DNA from: Coriaria nepalensis
Lineage: Eukaryota > Streptophyta > Magnoliopsida > Cucurbitales > Coriariaceae
NCBI GenBank assembly: GCA_027186245.1
Contig: CP114498.1
Span: 131,501-195,500, forward strand
DNA: 64,000 bases
Direction: 5' to 3'
Shown here piece after piece: positions 1-10,857 of the stretch; the stretch's first letter is position 1; every line of letters begins with the position of its first letter. The notes under the pieces are model-generated. The model had not been told where the DNA came from. It worked only from the letters and a program-made list of their open reading frames with translations, and ran no database searches. Both the position numbers and the translations under genes were made by a program.

Positions 1-918
1 TCTCTTCTTCAGTTTTTCTAGTTCTTCACTATCATCACCTGTCATGACTATATCATCCACATAAACAATTAGTATAGCAACTCTACCTCCTCTACCATGT
101 TTATAGAACATAGTATGATCAGCTAGGCTTTGACAATACCCACAATTCTTTACAGATTTCCCAAATCGTTCAAACCAAGCTCTAGGGGATTGCTTGAGAC
201 CATACAATGATTTCTTTAGTCTACAGACTTTCTTCGATCCCAAATTTTTCTCAAACCCGGGTGAAAGACTCATAAAAACTTCTTCCTTAAGATCACCATT
301 TAAAAAAGCATTTTTTTTTACATCCAATTGATGTAACGGCCATTTCAAATTTACTGCAAGAGATAGTAAAATTCTGATTGAGTTTATCTTGGCTACTGGA
401 GCAAAGGTCTCCTAATAATCAATCCCATAGGTTTGAGTAAACCCCTTAGCTACTAATCTTGCCTTATACCGTTCTATGCTACCATCTGCTTTACACTTCA
501 CAGTAAAGACCCATTTGCAACCTACAATCTTCTTCTCCTTAGGCAAGTCAACTATCTCCCAAGTACCACTTCTCCTAAGAGCATTCATTTCTTCCATCAC
601 TGCTAATTTCCAATTTGGATCACTAAGAGCTTCCTGAATGTTTCTCGGGACAAACAAGTAAGATATTTTTGAGGTAAATGCCTTATGAGTGTGAGAAAGT
701 TTGTCATATGAAAGATATTGAGCAATGGGATATATAGGAATCCTAGTGCAATTTCGGATTCCTTTTCTAACAGCAATGGGAATATTAAGATCTGATGATT
801 CTTTGCTAGGGAAAGTGATGGGAACTAAAGATGAGTTAGGATCGGAAATACATGTGATAACTGCAGGGCCAATCCCCAAGGGTTGTGATTGATCATTACT
901 ATGAGTAACTTGCTGCCT

Positions 919-2721
919 TTAACTCTTTTGATGATGTTTTCTTCGGGTATAAACCAAGAGCTCACTGTTAGAATCATTTTTATCCGGCTGTAGTAGTGAT
1001 TCTTCCCCTGTTTTAGATACAATACTGTTTGGCATTATATTACCATCACTTCCTTTATTGTTCTTAGTATCATCACATTGCTCCAGACTTTGAAGATCAT
1101 TAATGGTAGGATGGTAGGAATGAGGTATAGCAGTCAAGATTACTTTTGGTGAAGGGTTAGCAGATAAATCCCAAAAATTTTCTTCCATTACCTCATTCTC
1201 CCCCTGAAGAGCATTTTTGTGAAAGTCGGATTTATTTTCAAAAAACGAGACATCCATACTGACATACATTTTTCCTGTTTGGGGATTATAACACTTATAT
1301 CCCTTTTTATTTGAGGCATACCCTATGAACACACATTTGTCTGCCCTTGGATCAAGTTTAGATTGAGTGTTATTATGTATATGAACAAAAACAATACAAC
1401 CAAAAACCTTTAGAGGTAAATCAGAGTACATTCTAGAAAAGGGAAAACAGTTTTTAAAACATTCTAGAGGTGTGCTATATTTTAAAACACGTGTAGGCAT
1501 TCTATTAATTAAGTAAGTTGCTGTTAGAACAGCTTCTCCCCAAAGATATTTTGGAACATTCATCGAAAACATTATAGCACGTGTTACTTCAAGTAAATGT
1601 TTATTTTTTCTTTCAGCAATCCCATTTTGCTGAGGAGTATCTACACAAGTAAACCGGTGATGAATACCTTTTTCTTTCAAAAAATTTTCCAAAATACCTT
1701 TATAGTACTCAGTTCCATTATCATTGTGAAGAATTCTAATTTTCTTTTGAAATTGAGTTTCAACCATTGTGTAAAAATCTTTAAATATTTTTTCAACTTC
1801 GGATTTTTCAGTCATTAAGTAAACCCAACATAAACGAGTGTGATCATCTATGAATGTGACAAACCATTTTTTCTTTGAAATAGTGGTTACTCTCGAAGGT
1901 CCCCAAACATCACTATAGATTAAATAAAATGGTTTTGAAGGTACATAAGTTTTTGGCAAATAAGTGGTACGGTGACTCTTAGATAAGCAACAACTTTCAC
2001 AATAGAATGATGAAAAATCCAAACCTTTAAATAAAGTAGGAAACAAATGTTTAAGATAAGGAAAGCTAGGATGTCCTAGTCTTTCATTCCAGAGCATTAT
2101 TTGTTCATAAGCAGAATTAGAACTAACACTACTAAGGCCCTGAGCTTTTTTATTCCCTAAGAAATCATCATTAAAGTAGTAAAGGCCACTAATCAACTTA
2201 GCACTGCCAATCTTCTTCCCCGAGGTCTGGTCCTGAAATTCACAATAAGAATCACAAAAAATCACTCGGCAATTAGAGTCTTCAGTTATTTTACTCACAG
2301 ATAAAAGATTACAAGCTAACTTAGGAACATGGAGAACATAGTTAAGGTTTAATTTTTCAGATAATTTAATCAAACCTTTCCCTACTATTGGTGAGAAAGT
2401 GCCATCTGCAATTCTTATTTTGTCAAGGCCAGAACATGGTGAGTAAGTGTGAAACAAATTTGAAAAATTGGTCATATGATCAGAAGCTCCTGAATCTATG
2501 ATCCAAGGAGCATGATATGAACAGGAAGAGAGAGCATTAGGTGTGATACCTGTTTGTGCAAGAGAAACAGTAGGAATACTACTTGGTGATACCATAGGTT
2601 TTAACAGTTTTAGAAGATGATCCATCTGCTCCTGGGTGAATGGACTTGTCTCGGCTTCATTTGCCGTAGGAATGAACCGGGTATTTTTATCACCAGGCTT
2701 GCTATTTTTCCAATTGGACAT
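919..2721 (-). pseudogene. copia protease / integrase region
   Basis: The 600-residue frame contains the retropepsin block WIIDSGASDHMTN (about residue 75), a GAG-pre-integrase domain with an HHCC-type site (RLGHPS...CESCCLSK) and the rve integrase core: YSDVWGP, then HNDNGTEYY, then GIAERKNKHLLE with the catalytic Glu. A copia-type C-terminal integrase domain follows, with KVFGC...KCVFIGY. The coding sense extends upstream to about 2880 through the zinc knuckle. It ends at a stop before RT, so this copy is non-autonomous. Confidence 0.92.
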
Positions 2722-2878
2722 CTTTCCATGGATTTTCCAGCATGTTTCTCGGGTATGACGTGGTTTGTTGCAATAGTCACACCATACCCGTGGCTTCTCT
2801 TCAGGTTTTTGCTGAAATCTGGATGTTTTGTTAGCAGTAGCCTCGGCACTAAGAAGAGCAGAACTTTCAGCAGGCTCG

Positions 2879-3607
2879 TTATTTGCCTTTTTTTCCTAGC
2901 ATGACATGTTTGCGGCTCTCTTCTCTTCGAACCTCAGCAAACACCTCGCCAATTGGAGGAAGTGGCGTCCTGCCAATGATCCGCCCCCGAACCTCATCAA
3001 ACTCAACATTGAGTCCCGCAAGAAACTTGTAAATGCGAGAAGCCTCAACAATGCGGTTGTAATATTTTGCATCTTTTATGGATTTCCATTCATAATCATT
3101 GAACAGATCCAAATCTTGCCAGAGACGTTTTAATGAATTGAAATACTTGGTTACCGAGTCTTGTCCTTGCCGGATTTGACCAAGTTTTAGAGTCAATTCA
3201 TAGACTTGAGACTGATTTCCCAAGTCAGAGTACATTTGATTCACGTTGTCCCAGAGTTCCTTGGCTGTGGAGTAACACATATAATTCGAAATAATGTCCT
3301 CATCCATAGAGTTCACTAGCCAAGTCATTACCATCGAATTTTCTGCATCCCAGGTTGCATACATTGGATCCTCTATTGCTGATGCCTTCTTGTCTCCAGT
3401 CAGGTATCCAATCTTCCCTCTCCCTCTAATATACATCCGAACTGATTGAGACCACCGTAAATAGTTGTCACCATTAAGGCAAATAGTGGTAACTTGGATT
3501 GGATGAGTATCAGTATTGGGAGTTTGTGTTGGAGGACTGGTTGTAAGAGGCAGATTTGAGACAATCTTAGACATGATCGGTTTGGGCAGAAGAGAAAAAA
3601 AAAACAC
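2879..3607 (-). pseudogene. copia gag region
   Basis: The 242-residue frame has the plant copia Gag pattern: an N-terminal block with LNGDNYLRWS, then WLVNSMDEDI, then the RQGQDSVTKYFNSLKRLW block of the Gag-polypeptide family. The frame ends at a TAA after a run of A residues. Coding sense resumes in another frame to the left, so gag is separated from the zinc knuckle by a frameshift. The product would coat element RNA in cytoplasmic particles; this copy is unlikely to make a full polyprotein. Confidence 0.85.
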
Positions 3608-3621
3608 TTTTTTTTCTCAAT

Positions 3622-3636
3622 TTGGCTCTGATACCA
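3622..3636 (-). other. Primer-binding site of the copia element
   Basis: The reverse complement reads TGGTATCAGAGCCAA. This matches the 3' end of plant initiator methionine tRNA and directly abuts the LTR, as expected for a plant copia element. Confidence 0.85.
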
Positions 3637-3838
3637 TGAAAACTTTTCTAATTGTTTTTCATTAATTGAATAGAGGCACCCTGATTCCTCTTATAGAGGA
3701 GAAAACACAAAAAATAGGAAACTAACCTAAAATTAGCTATCTAGTTGTACTAGTAGCTTCCTAATTTACACTATTGACTGATTTTCATTTACAGCTAACG
3801 GTCCTCTATAATTACATATATTTCTTTCCTTTTCTACA
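3637..3838 (-). repeat. 5' LTR of the copia element
   Basis: About 202 bp. On the plus strand it starts TGAAAACTTT beside the primer-binding site and ends TTTTCTACA, giving the TG...CA borders of an LTR. The outer border is fixed by the point where the gypsy integrase frame stops making sense. The flanking 5 bases at 3839-3843 (ATCGC) should be the target-site duplication; its partner lies outside the window. Confidence 0.75.
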
Positions 3839-6800
3839 ATCGCGATCGGACACAATGGCCTCCGGCACCCCGTGTAGGCGAACGATCTCTCTCATGAAAG
3901 CCGTGGCTACGGTCAAAGCTGTGTACGGGTGCCTAAGCGGCACAAAATGTGCATACTTGCTAAGACGGTCAACTACCACCAAAATGACGGCATAGCCTTC
4001 CGATCTCGGTAACCCATCAATAAAGTCCATACTCACTTCCTCCCATACCTTTTGGGGCAGCGGTAGAGGTTGGAGTAATCCCGCCGGGGACATAGCCGCA
4101 TACTTGTTTCGTTGGCAAACTTCACAACGTGCCACGAAACGCTCCAAATCTTTCTTCATACCCCCTAATACAATTCTGCCGCCAAGCACTTATAAGTTGT
4201 TAATACCCCCGAGTGTCCCCCGATTGCACTACCATGGGACTCGTGTAACCTTCGTGGTATGTGCACCGACGATTTCGGAATCACGATGCACCCTTGGTAA
4301 CGAAGCTGCCCCCCCACAACCGTGTAGTCGGGATACCCATCATCGCCCCGTTGAACCGCCTCTCTAATCTTGCGCAAATCGGAATCCGCCGTCGCTTCCG
4401 ACTCAAGGTCCGTGACATCTAATACCCGAGGAATCGATATTGCCGCTAATTGGGGTCCATCTACGCGCCTGGACAACGCATCTGCAGCCTTATTGTCCTG
4501 TCCCGGATGATATTGTATCTCAAAATCATAGCCCAACAGTTTGGACAGCCAGCGTTGATGATCCTCGGCAACCATGCGCTGTTCCAACAGGTATTTCAAG
4601 CTTCTCTAATCCGTGCGGACTACAAACCTCCATCCCAGCAGATACGGTCTCCATTTTTGGACCGCGAACACAATAGCCATGAGCTCCCGTTCATAAACAG
4701 ACTTAAGGCGGGCGCGCGCTGTCAAAACCTTACTGAAATATGCTATCGGTCGCTGATTTTGCATGAGGACAGCCCCTAATCCATAGCCGGAGGCATCGAT
4801 TTCCACGACGAAAGTCGCGGTGAAGTCCGGCAATACGAGAACCGGAACACTAGCCATCGCTCGCTTTAATTCTTCGAAAGCCTTAGTTGCCAATTCACCC
4901 CAACAGAAATTATCTTTTTTGAGTTGATCCGTTAATGGCCACGCTATCGTGCCATCCCCCTTGACAAATTTCCGGTAATATCCGGTCAAACCTAAAAATC
5001 CCCTCAACTCCTTGAGTGTCCTCGGTATCGGCCAATCTAACATTGCCGCAACCTTGGCTCGATCCGCCGAAACCCCCTCACCCGAAACAATGTGACCCAA
5101 ATACTCAACACTAGTTTGCCCGAAAGTACACTTCTTCGCATTCGCATATAATTGTTGACCCCGTAATTCCGTCAACACGACCGCCAAATGGTGCAAATGC
5201 TCCTTGGTAGAACGGCTATAGATCAAGATGTCCTCAAAAAAGACGAGCACAAACTTCCTCAAGTACGGCTGAAATACCTTGTTCATGAGTGACTGAAACG
5301 TTGTTGGGGCGTTGGTGAGGCCAAAAGGCATCACGAGGAACTCATAATGTCCCGCGTGAGTTCGAAAAGCGGTCTTGGCCGCATCTTACCACCGCATCGA
5401 ATTTGGTGATACCCCGATTTCAAATTTAATTTGGAGAACACGCTAGCTCCGTGTAACTCATCCAACAGTTCATCAATGATCGGAATATGAAATTTATCGG
5501 GTACAGTCCCCTTGTTCAAGGCTCGGTAATCCACACAAAACCGCCAACTTCCATCTTTCTTCTAAACCAACAAAACCGGGCTAGAGAATGGGCTCATACT
5601 AGGCTGTATAATGCCGGCTTCTAACATTTCGTGCACCAATCTCTCGATCTCATCCTTCTGCGCCTGCGGGTAACGATAAGGCCGCACACTAATCGGTGAA
5701 ACCCCCTCTTTCAACACTACAACATGCTCGTGATCCCTTTTTGGGGGCAGCCCTTCGGGCATCCTGAAAACATCGTCAAATCTGCCCACAACCTCCTGCA
5801 CAGCCTTTTCAACCTCGCTGCCCACCTTCGGATCCCCACCAATCTACGGATTCACCTCGATAAGGAACCCTTGTCCTTCGCACTCAATGGTCTGCAATAT
5901 CGTTTTCAAGGCTACTAGAGTCTTACACAGACTCGGATCCCCTTCTAGCCTCACTGTGTTCCCCCTACTCCGAAACTTCATCTTTAATAACTTCCAGTTT
6001 ACTGTCATTTCGCCCATTGAACTCAACCATTTCATTCCCAGAATCACATCCGAACTGCCCAGGTCTAAAGGCAAGAAGTCTTCAATGACTTCTAACCCTT
6101 GCATCAATAATCGTAGGTTCTTGCAGGTTCTCGCACTCCGTACCATAGTACTCGTGCCCAGAGTTATTCCGTGGCTGCCCGTATCCGTCAGTTCGACCCA
6201 AGTTCAGAATCACTCGGTTGGAGATGAAATTGTGGGTGGCCCCACTATCAATAAGAACCACTACGCTTTGCCCCCCAATTTCCCTTTTTAGCTTCATGGT
6301 GTGGTAGGGAGTAAATCCGACCACGGAGTCAAGCGACACTTCCGCCAAGTCTAGGTGGTGATGCACTGAATCCTCCTCCCTCTCCTCGTCTATTTCTACC
6401 TCATCATCATCCTCATCATCGACCATTAGCACCTGAAGCCTCCTCTCCTTACAACGGTGCCCGGGCGTGAATTCTCGTCGCAACGAAAACAGAACCCCTT
6501 AGCTCTTTTAGTCGCCAACTTGGTTTTCATCAACCTCTTGAAACTTCCCTCCGGGCGGTTTTCGGCTCTCCTCTCTCCCAAAGCCTCCTGACCAACGGTG
6601 ACGGTTTGAGTCCGGGCGTTATAGTTCCCGGAATAGCCTTTTGTAACCATACTGCTAGTGCTGTTTTTTACTGCTTTTTTGGCATTTTTCTTCTCCTCCA
6701 CTTGTAATGCCAAGTCCATCTATTCCCCCAATCCTGGTGGCCGAAGCAATCTCAATGCTGCCCGAATTTCTGGTTTCAACCCCTTTAGAAAATTCCCCTC

Positions 6801-7720
6801 TAAGACCTCCGACGAGACACCCGTTAATGGGCCCGAAAGCAACTCAAATTTCTCCCGATATTCCAAAACTGTCCCCTCTTGACGAAGGGCCAAAAACTGC
6901 TCGTACAAGTCCCCATCTTGCGAGGTCCGAAACCTCACCCTTACCCGTTGCTTGAATTCAACCCACGACCCAATGGGTTGGCAATGCTCACACCATTGGA
7001 ACCATGACAACGCCGGTCCCTCCAAACAGAGGCTCGCTGCCTGTAACTTTTCCTCCTCGGACAGCCTGTTAACCGCAAAGTATCTTTCCACCCTATATAC
7101 CCATGCGGTTGCATTCGCGCCTTCAAAGATCGGCATTTTCAACTTGTGAATCTGCGGGTTAGCCCACATTCTGCCCTGCCCCGCCGCATACTGCCCCTGC
7201 CCCGCCCAAGGGGGTTCCGCCGAAACCCTAAAATCTGCCTTTGGCGTCCTTGCCCCGCCGCTAGCGGCGGTCCACCCCTAGACCAATCAGCGAATTCTGT
7301 CCAGTTTTCTCTTGGTTGGAATTGACCCCTTTCGGCCGACCCCCACTGTGGCGTCACCGCCTTCAACCCGCTACTCAGGGCACCCCCAAAGGCGCCTCTA
7401 ACTTGACCTTCCACACCCGCGCCCCCCATGGCGCAGCCTGCCCTCGATTCTCCCTCTGCAGCCTGCTCGCCTCCTGCGCGACAGCCCTGGCTGCCTTCTC
7501 CCTCGATTTCCCCTACTGCCCGATCGCATGTAGGTTGATCGGGGTTCGGCAATGACTGAACTTGCATCTCGGTCAATTTCATCAACATAGCTTCCAGCGA
7601 CGAAAACTGTTGTTGCACGGTCGAGAAGTGTTCTTCGATCGTTGTCTTAATCGCTGATACTTCGCTCTCCAATTTCTCCTCAAGTGCCTTTACCTTCTTC
7701 GCAGTCATTGTCAATCGAGT

Positions 7721-7732
7721 GCTTTGATACCA
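7721..7732 (-). other. Primer-binding site of the first gypsy element
   Basis: The reverse complement is TGGTATCAAAGC, a one-base variant of the usual iMet-tRNA match. It lies three bases inside the LTR. Confidence 0.75.
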
Positions 7733-7735
7733 ATT

Positions 7736-8033
7736 TGATAGGACCCGGTGTAGATAATTACGAATAAGACTAAACTTTATTCTTCAATAACCAAAACAAT
7801 CAAAAGAACATAGATTGGTATACAATTCGAGAGGTAGACCGTCTCTCCCTAAGAGTTCCTACTCTCCAAAATTATCAATGCTCTAACCCTAATCAAGAAC
7901 TGCTAATTAACCTACTAATCACTAATTACTAAAATAGCCCTCACTAATAATAATAATAACTATAACATAATAATAACGATTATATTAGGTTCTATTCTGC
8001 CTAACATAAGTCTTAATAATCGAGGGTCTAACA
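7736..8033 (-). repeat. 5' LTR of the first gypsy element
   Basis: 298 bp. The plus strand begins TGATAGGACCC and ends GGGTCTAACA, so the ends form a short imperfect inverted repeat with TG...CA borders. The five bases after it (GAATC, 8034-8038) are the expected target duplication; the other copy is outside the window. Confidence 0.85.
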
Positions 8034-8078
8034 GAATCATACCGAAGAATCCAGAAAGTTAAACATGGTACAAGAAAC

Positions 8079-8540
8079 CTGAAAACTTCTTCACTCTGAG
8101 ATGGATGATACTTTGAAAATACATCTCCATATCTTGTGTAGGAAAGTCCAACAAGTGCTATGTCATTCCCATATAATTCCGCAATGCTTGAGAAAGCGCA
8201 GCTGCAACCTCTTCCGAGTCCCCAGGAGCCAGCCAAAGTCCAGATGCAACAACTACCAAAAAGGATAATGTTACTGAAAGTGCTATTCATCATGGTCTTA
8301 TATGAACCAAAAAGTAATAAACAAGAAGCTTTCATAATTAGAATCTTTAATACAGCTAAAAGACCATGTGTACAACTCTAATATAATACAATTGTACACA
8401 AATTTACTTATGCCCATAGTGACATATCAATAACAAAATCCAGGAGTAGATACCTTTCAACCTAGACAGAGTAGCTTTAGCAGTCTCAATAACAGACGAA
8501 TGGGACCCAGGAAGAAAAAGCCACAGCTTAATTTTTTCAT
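8079..8540 (-). pseudogene. MED13 (Mediator kinase-module subunit) fragment
   Basis: Two exon-like blocks on the minus strand match the N-terminal part of plant MED13. The upstream exon (8454-8540) reads DEKIKLWLFLPGSHSS. It joins, with correct phase and good splice borders, to 8079-8252, which begins VVASGLWLAPGDSEE and continues through SQALRN. After ALRN about five extra bases shift the frame, and the family block GLSYTRYGDVFSKYHP continues in another frame. The first exon of MED13 is not found upstream. The following intron contains the gypsy LTR, so later exons, if present, would lie left of the window. MED13 links Mediator core to the CDK8 module in the nucleus. The identification rests on remembered family sequence, but two phase-consistent exons make it firm. 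Confidence 0.75.
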
Positions 8541-10140
8541 CTGTAAAAGTTGTATAGAACACAAGTTAGATGAACAGAGAGTAATGGTTTTAACCTAAGA
8601 CATATGTCGAAGATTTCTCTGCTACTCTAAATGCAACAACAATCGAACGGAGTTTCTGGTTCGTATGTTTCTCCGGCTAAAGCAAGCAAGTAAAATAATA
8701 TTAATATTAAAAAATATAAATATATAGAAAATTAAAAAATTAAAAAAAAAAAAAAAAAAAAGAAGAAGAAGAAGAAGAAGAAGAAGATTATAGTGGAATT
8801 AGATCGTTGTTTTTGGTTCTAATGTCATAGTGGAGTGAGAGATGTGCTTAAAAATCAACTATTTGCATCAATTTATTCAATTTTTGTTTCGAATCTGCCC
8901 AAAACAAAAACGAAATAAAAGTATTGTTATAATTCAATTTCATCATTTAAACATCATAAAATCATCTGCCCCATATATCTGTTGTAAGCAAAAACATTCA
9001 CTCTTATGAGTTCTGATCAAAGTCCCAGAATGAAAAATATTAAAAAATTAAAAAAATTAAAAAAAAAAAAAGACCACACCCATATAAGAAAAGGACAGAG
9101 AGCATTTGCAGGTAAACAATGCCTACAATTATGTTTGTTACATCAATTTTTGAGTTAAACACAGCAGCACAACACAAACATTTTCAAAGCAAAAAATGTG
9201 ATTAAGAAATAAAGACATACAAACATTTTCATGAGACGAAACAAATGAATATAATGTGATGCTGAGCAGTCCCCTAATACATACATCATCAATGATTAAA
9301 TTGAAATTAATTATGAAATCACCAAAATGACGAAGAATCATTACTGCTTACTTCTGTAAATGCATGCTTTATCAAGCAAAGTTGAGTACTCAGAGTAGCG
9401 TACCACCAACGAATATGGGGACCCTTCTGATAATGAGCAGAGTGACGAAGATTAGAATGAGGTTCGAAATGCAAAAGATAGTCAGGAGAAGAGGAGCAAA
9501 AGATTGGTTTCAACGTGAAAAACACAGTTCTCTTTCCCCTATAAGTAGAGAAAGGAAGATGGCCGAAATATTACTCTTTCCGATCATGCAAGACTCACCG
9601 TCGTCGTTTCTCCCTATAAGAATGTCTTGTTCTAAGTCCTTATTTTGAAAGTACATACTGTCTTCTTAATCTGTACAAAGCCTGATCCATATTTTTTACT
9701 TCTTATTCTGATAGTTTTCTTAATTGGTACAGACCGTCGTTTTCTATCTTCTAAGTTGGGTTGTATCTCTTCATCGAGTACAAACTTAACGTTGTTTACA
9801 TATCATTAATGATTATTTGTAATATTAGCTTTTTAATTTTATATGTCCATTACTTATATTTTATTTTTACACCAAATAATGATTCTTACTATAATAAATA
9901 AATCGATAATATCATTAGTGTAACTTACAATGAATTTCATAACATATATTATTTGTACAACAATTCATCCATTATGGTCGTTATATAAAATATATTTTTC
10001 TTTCCTTAGGATTTATAATCATATTATCCTTTTTTTTGTGGTAGTGCATCAAAATTTTAATTATATATACAAATTGTTATATCTGATTGATTTTAGTACA
10101 GTTTCGGAAGTTAAGATTGGGCATCGTCAATAAAAATAAT
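8541..10140. other. Gene-free AT-rich stretch with simple repeats
   Basis: No gene that I can support. It holds an A-run followed by a GAA microsatellite (about 8742-8787) and other A-rich tracts (9040-9072). A short exon-like frame at about 9345-9540 on the minus strand, ending at a plausible GT donor, could not be assigned to any family. Confidence 0.5.
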
Positions 10141-10144
10141 GAGA

Positions 10145-10725
10145 ATAAAGTGCTAAGGAAATATGATGATGGAGGTTGAAGTTATAAATGGTTGAGAGTC
10201 AGTTTACTCAACAATGATTGGATGAGATGAGACGTTGAGGCTGAGTTAGATATTTCCTCATTCAACTCATACTATGACACAATTATGCCGATAGGGGTGA
10301 CATCTGGAAAAAGACTAATATATGGGTGGAGACCATATCCTTAGCATATTAGACGAAAGTGGCGCTATTATGCATTAAGGTGCCCTAGACGATATCAGAT
10401 TAAGGCGTCGCTGTACTATTCAAAGAGGCATGTGAATGAAGAGCATATTTTTGTCATGTCAGACTATAAGGTGATGATACCATTATGAAGCGGAAGACGT
10501 CAAAGCGTTGAGAACACGATACATGTAAAATTATTATGAGCATCTTAGATTAAACTATGTATAAAACCAAATAACTTAATAGTAAAAAATAATAAGTACT
10601 CTAAATATTTTTTATTTAAAAAGAAAAAACTAATTAAAATATTAGAACGGGGTTGACTGATCACCACTCATTCGCAATGTGCTATTAAATACATGTAGCG
10701 ATTTTGAAACATATTATAAGCAATA
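10145..10725. repeat. Diverged dispersed repeat, copy A
   Basis: This segment aligns by eye, in the same orientation, with 56575-57150. Shared islands in the same order include AGGCTGAGTTAG / AGGCTAAGTTAG, then ACACAATTATGCCGA / ACACGATTACGCCGA, GATACATGTAAA in both, and ATGTATAAAA in both. A final block around ACATATTATAA / ACATTATAAA closes the match. Both copies are non-coding and much diverged. The 3' end lies about 130 bases before the EF-P start codon, so the repeat forms part of that promoter region. No terminal inverted repeats or target duplications are evident. The class is unknown. Confidence 0.7.
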
Positions 10726-10857
10726 AATCCCTTTATTATAGATAAAAATCTATGCAAACATAAGTAATATATTATATTATATATCAAATTTTAACACAAT
10801 TTACTAAGTAAATAAATATTTGAGAACGTTGAAAGGGAAGAGAGCAAAGGCGACCGT

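Larger units (their letters stand above)
1..3838 (-). mobile_element. Ty1/copia LTR retrotransposon, 5' part (runs off left edge)
   Basis: Minus-strand element. From right to left it has a short LTR, a primer-binding site, gag, a CCHC zinc knuckle (about 2750-2790), GAG-pre-integrase and integrase, and reverse transcriptase with the YVDD active site near position 100. The reading frame is broken. An A-run near 2890 shifts gag relative to the zinc-knuckle region, a stop lies near 917 between integrase and RT, and a TAG near 411 replaces the glutamine usual in the YGIDYQETFAPV block. It is therefore an inactive copy. The right end lies inside the integrase of a Ty3/gypsy element, so the copia insertion is the younger event. 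The 3' LTR is outside the window. The copia assignment is secure from domain order (integrase before RT). Confidence 0.95.
3839..8033 (-). mobile_element. Ty3/gypsy LTR retrotransposon, 5' part, interrupted by copia insertion
   Basis: Minus-strand element. Right to left: LTR (7736-8033), primer-binding site (7721-7732), gag, zinc-knuckle remnant, protease, reverse transcriptase, RNase H, integrase. Gag has WVYRVERYF and LFG-like blocks around 6720-7169. Protease has VVLIDSGATHNF near 6260. RT lies at about 4606-5825 with MPFGLTNAP. RNase H has a [11 protein letters not shown] block near 4800. Integrase spans 3841-4599 and includes H...C...[13 protein letters not shown] and the SDRD block. Several stops and frame changes split pol (near 4600, 5335-5535, 5560, 5830), so it is inactive. 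Integrase stops after SDRD at 3839, where the copia LTR begins. The rest of the element lies beyond the left edge. Confidence 0.93.

Noticed and set aside
9319..9545. Minus-strand exon-like frame with acceptor and donor
   Set aside because: No family recognised, no partner exons in phase, AT-rich surroundings; not enough to call a gene.
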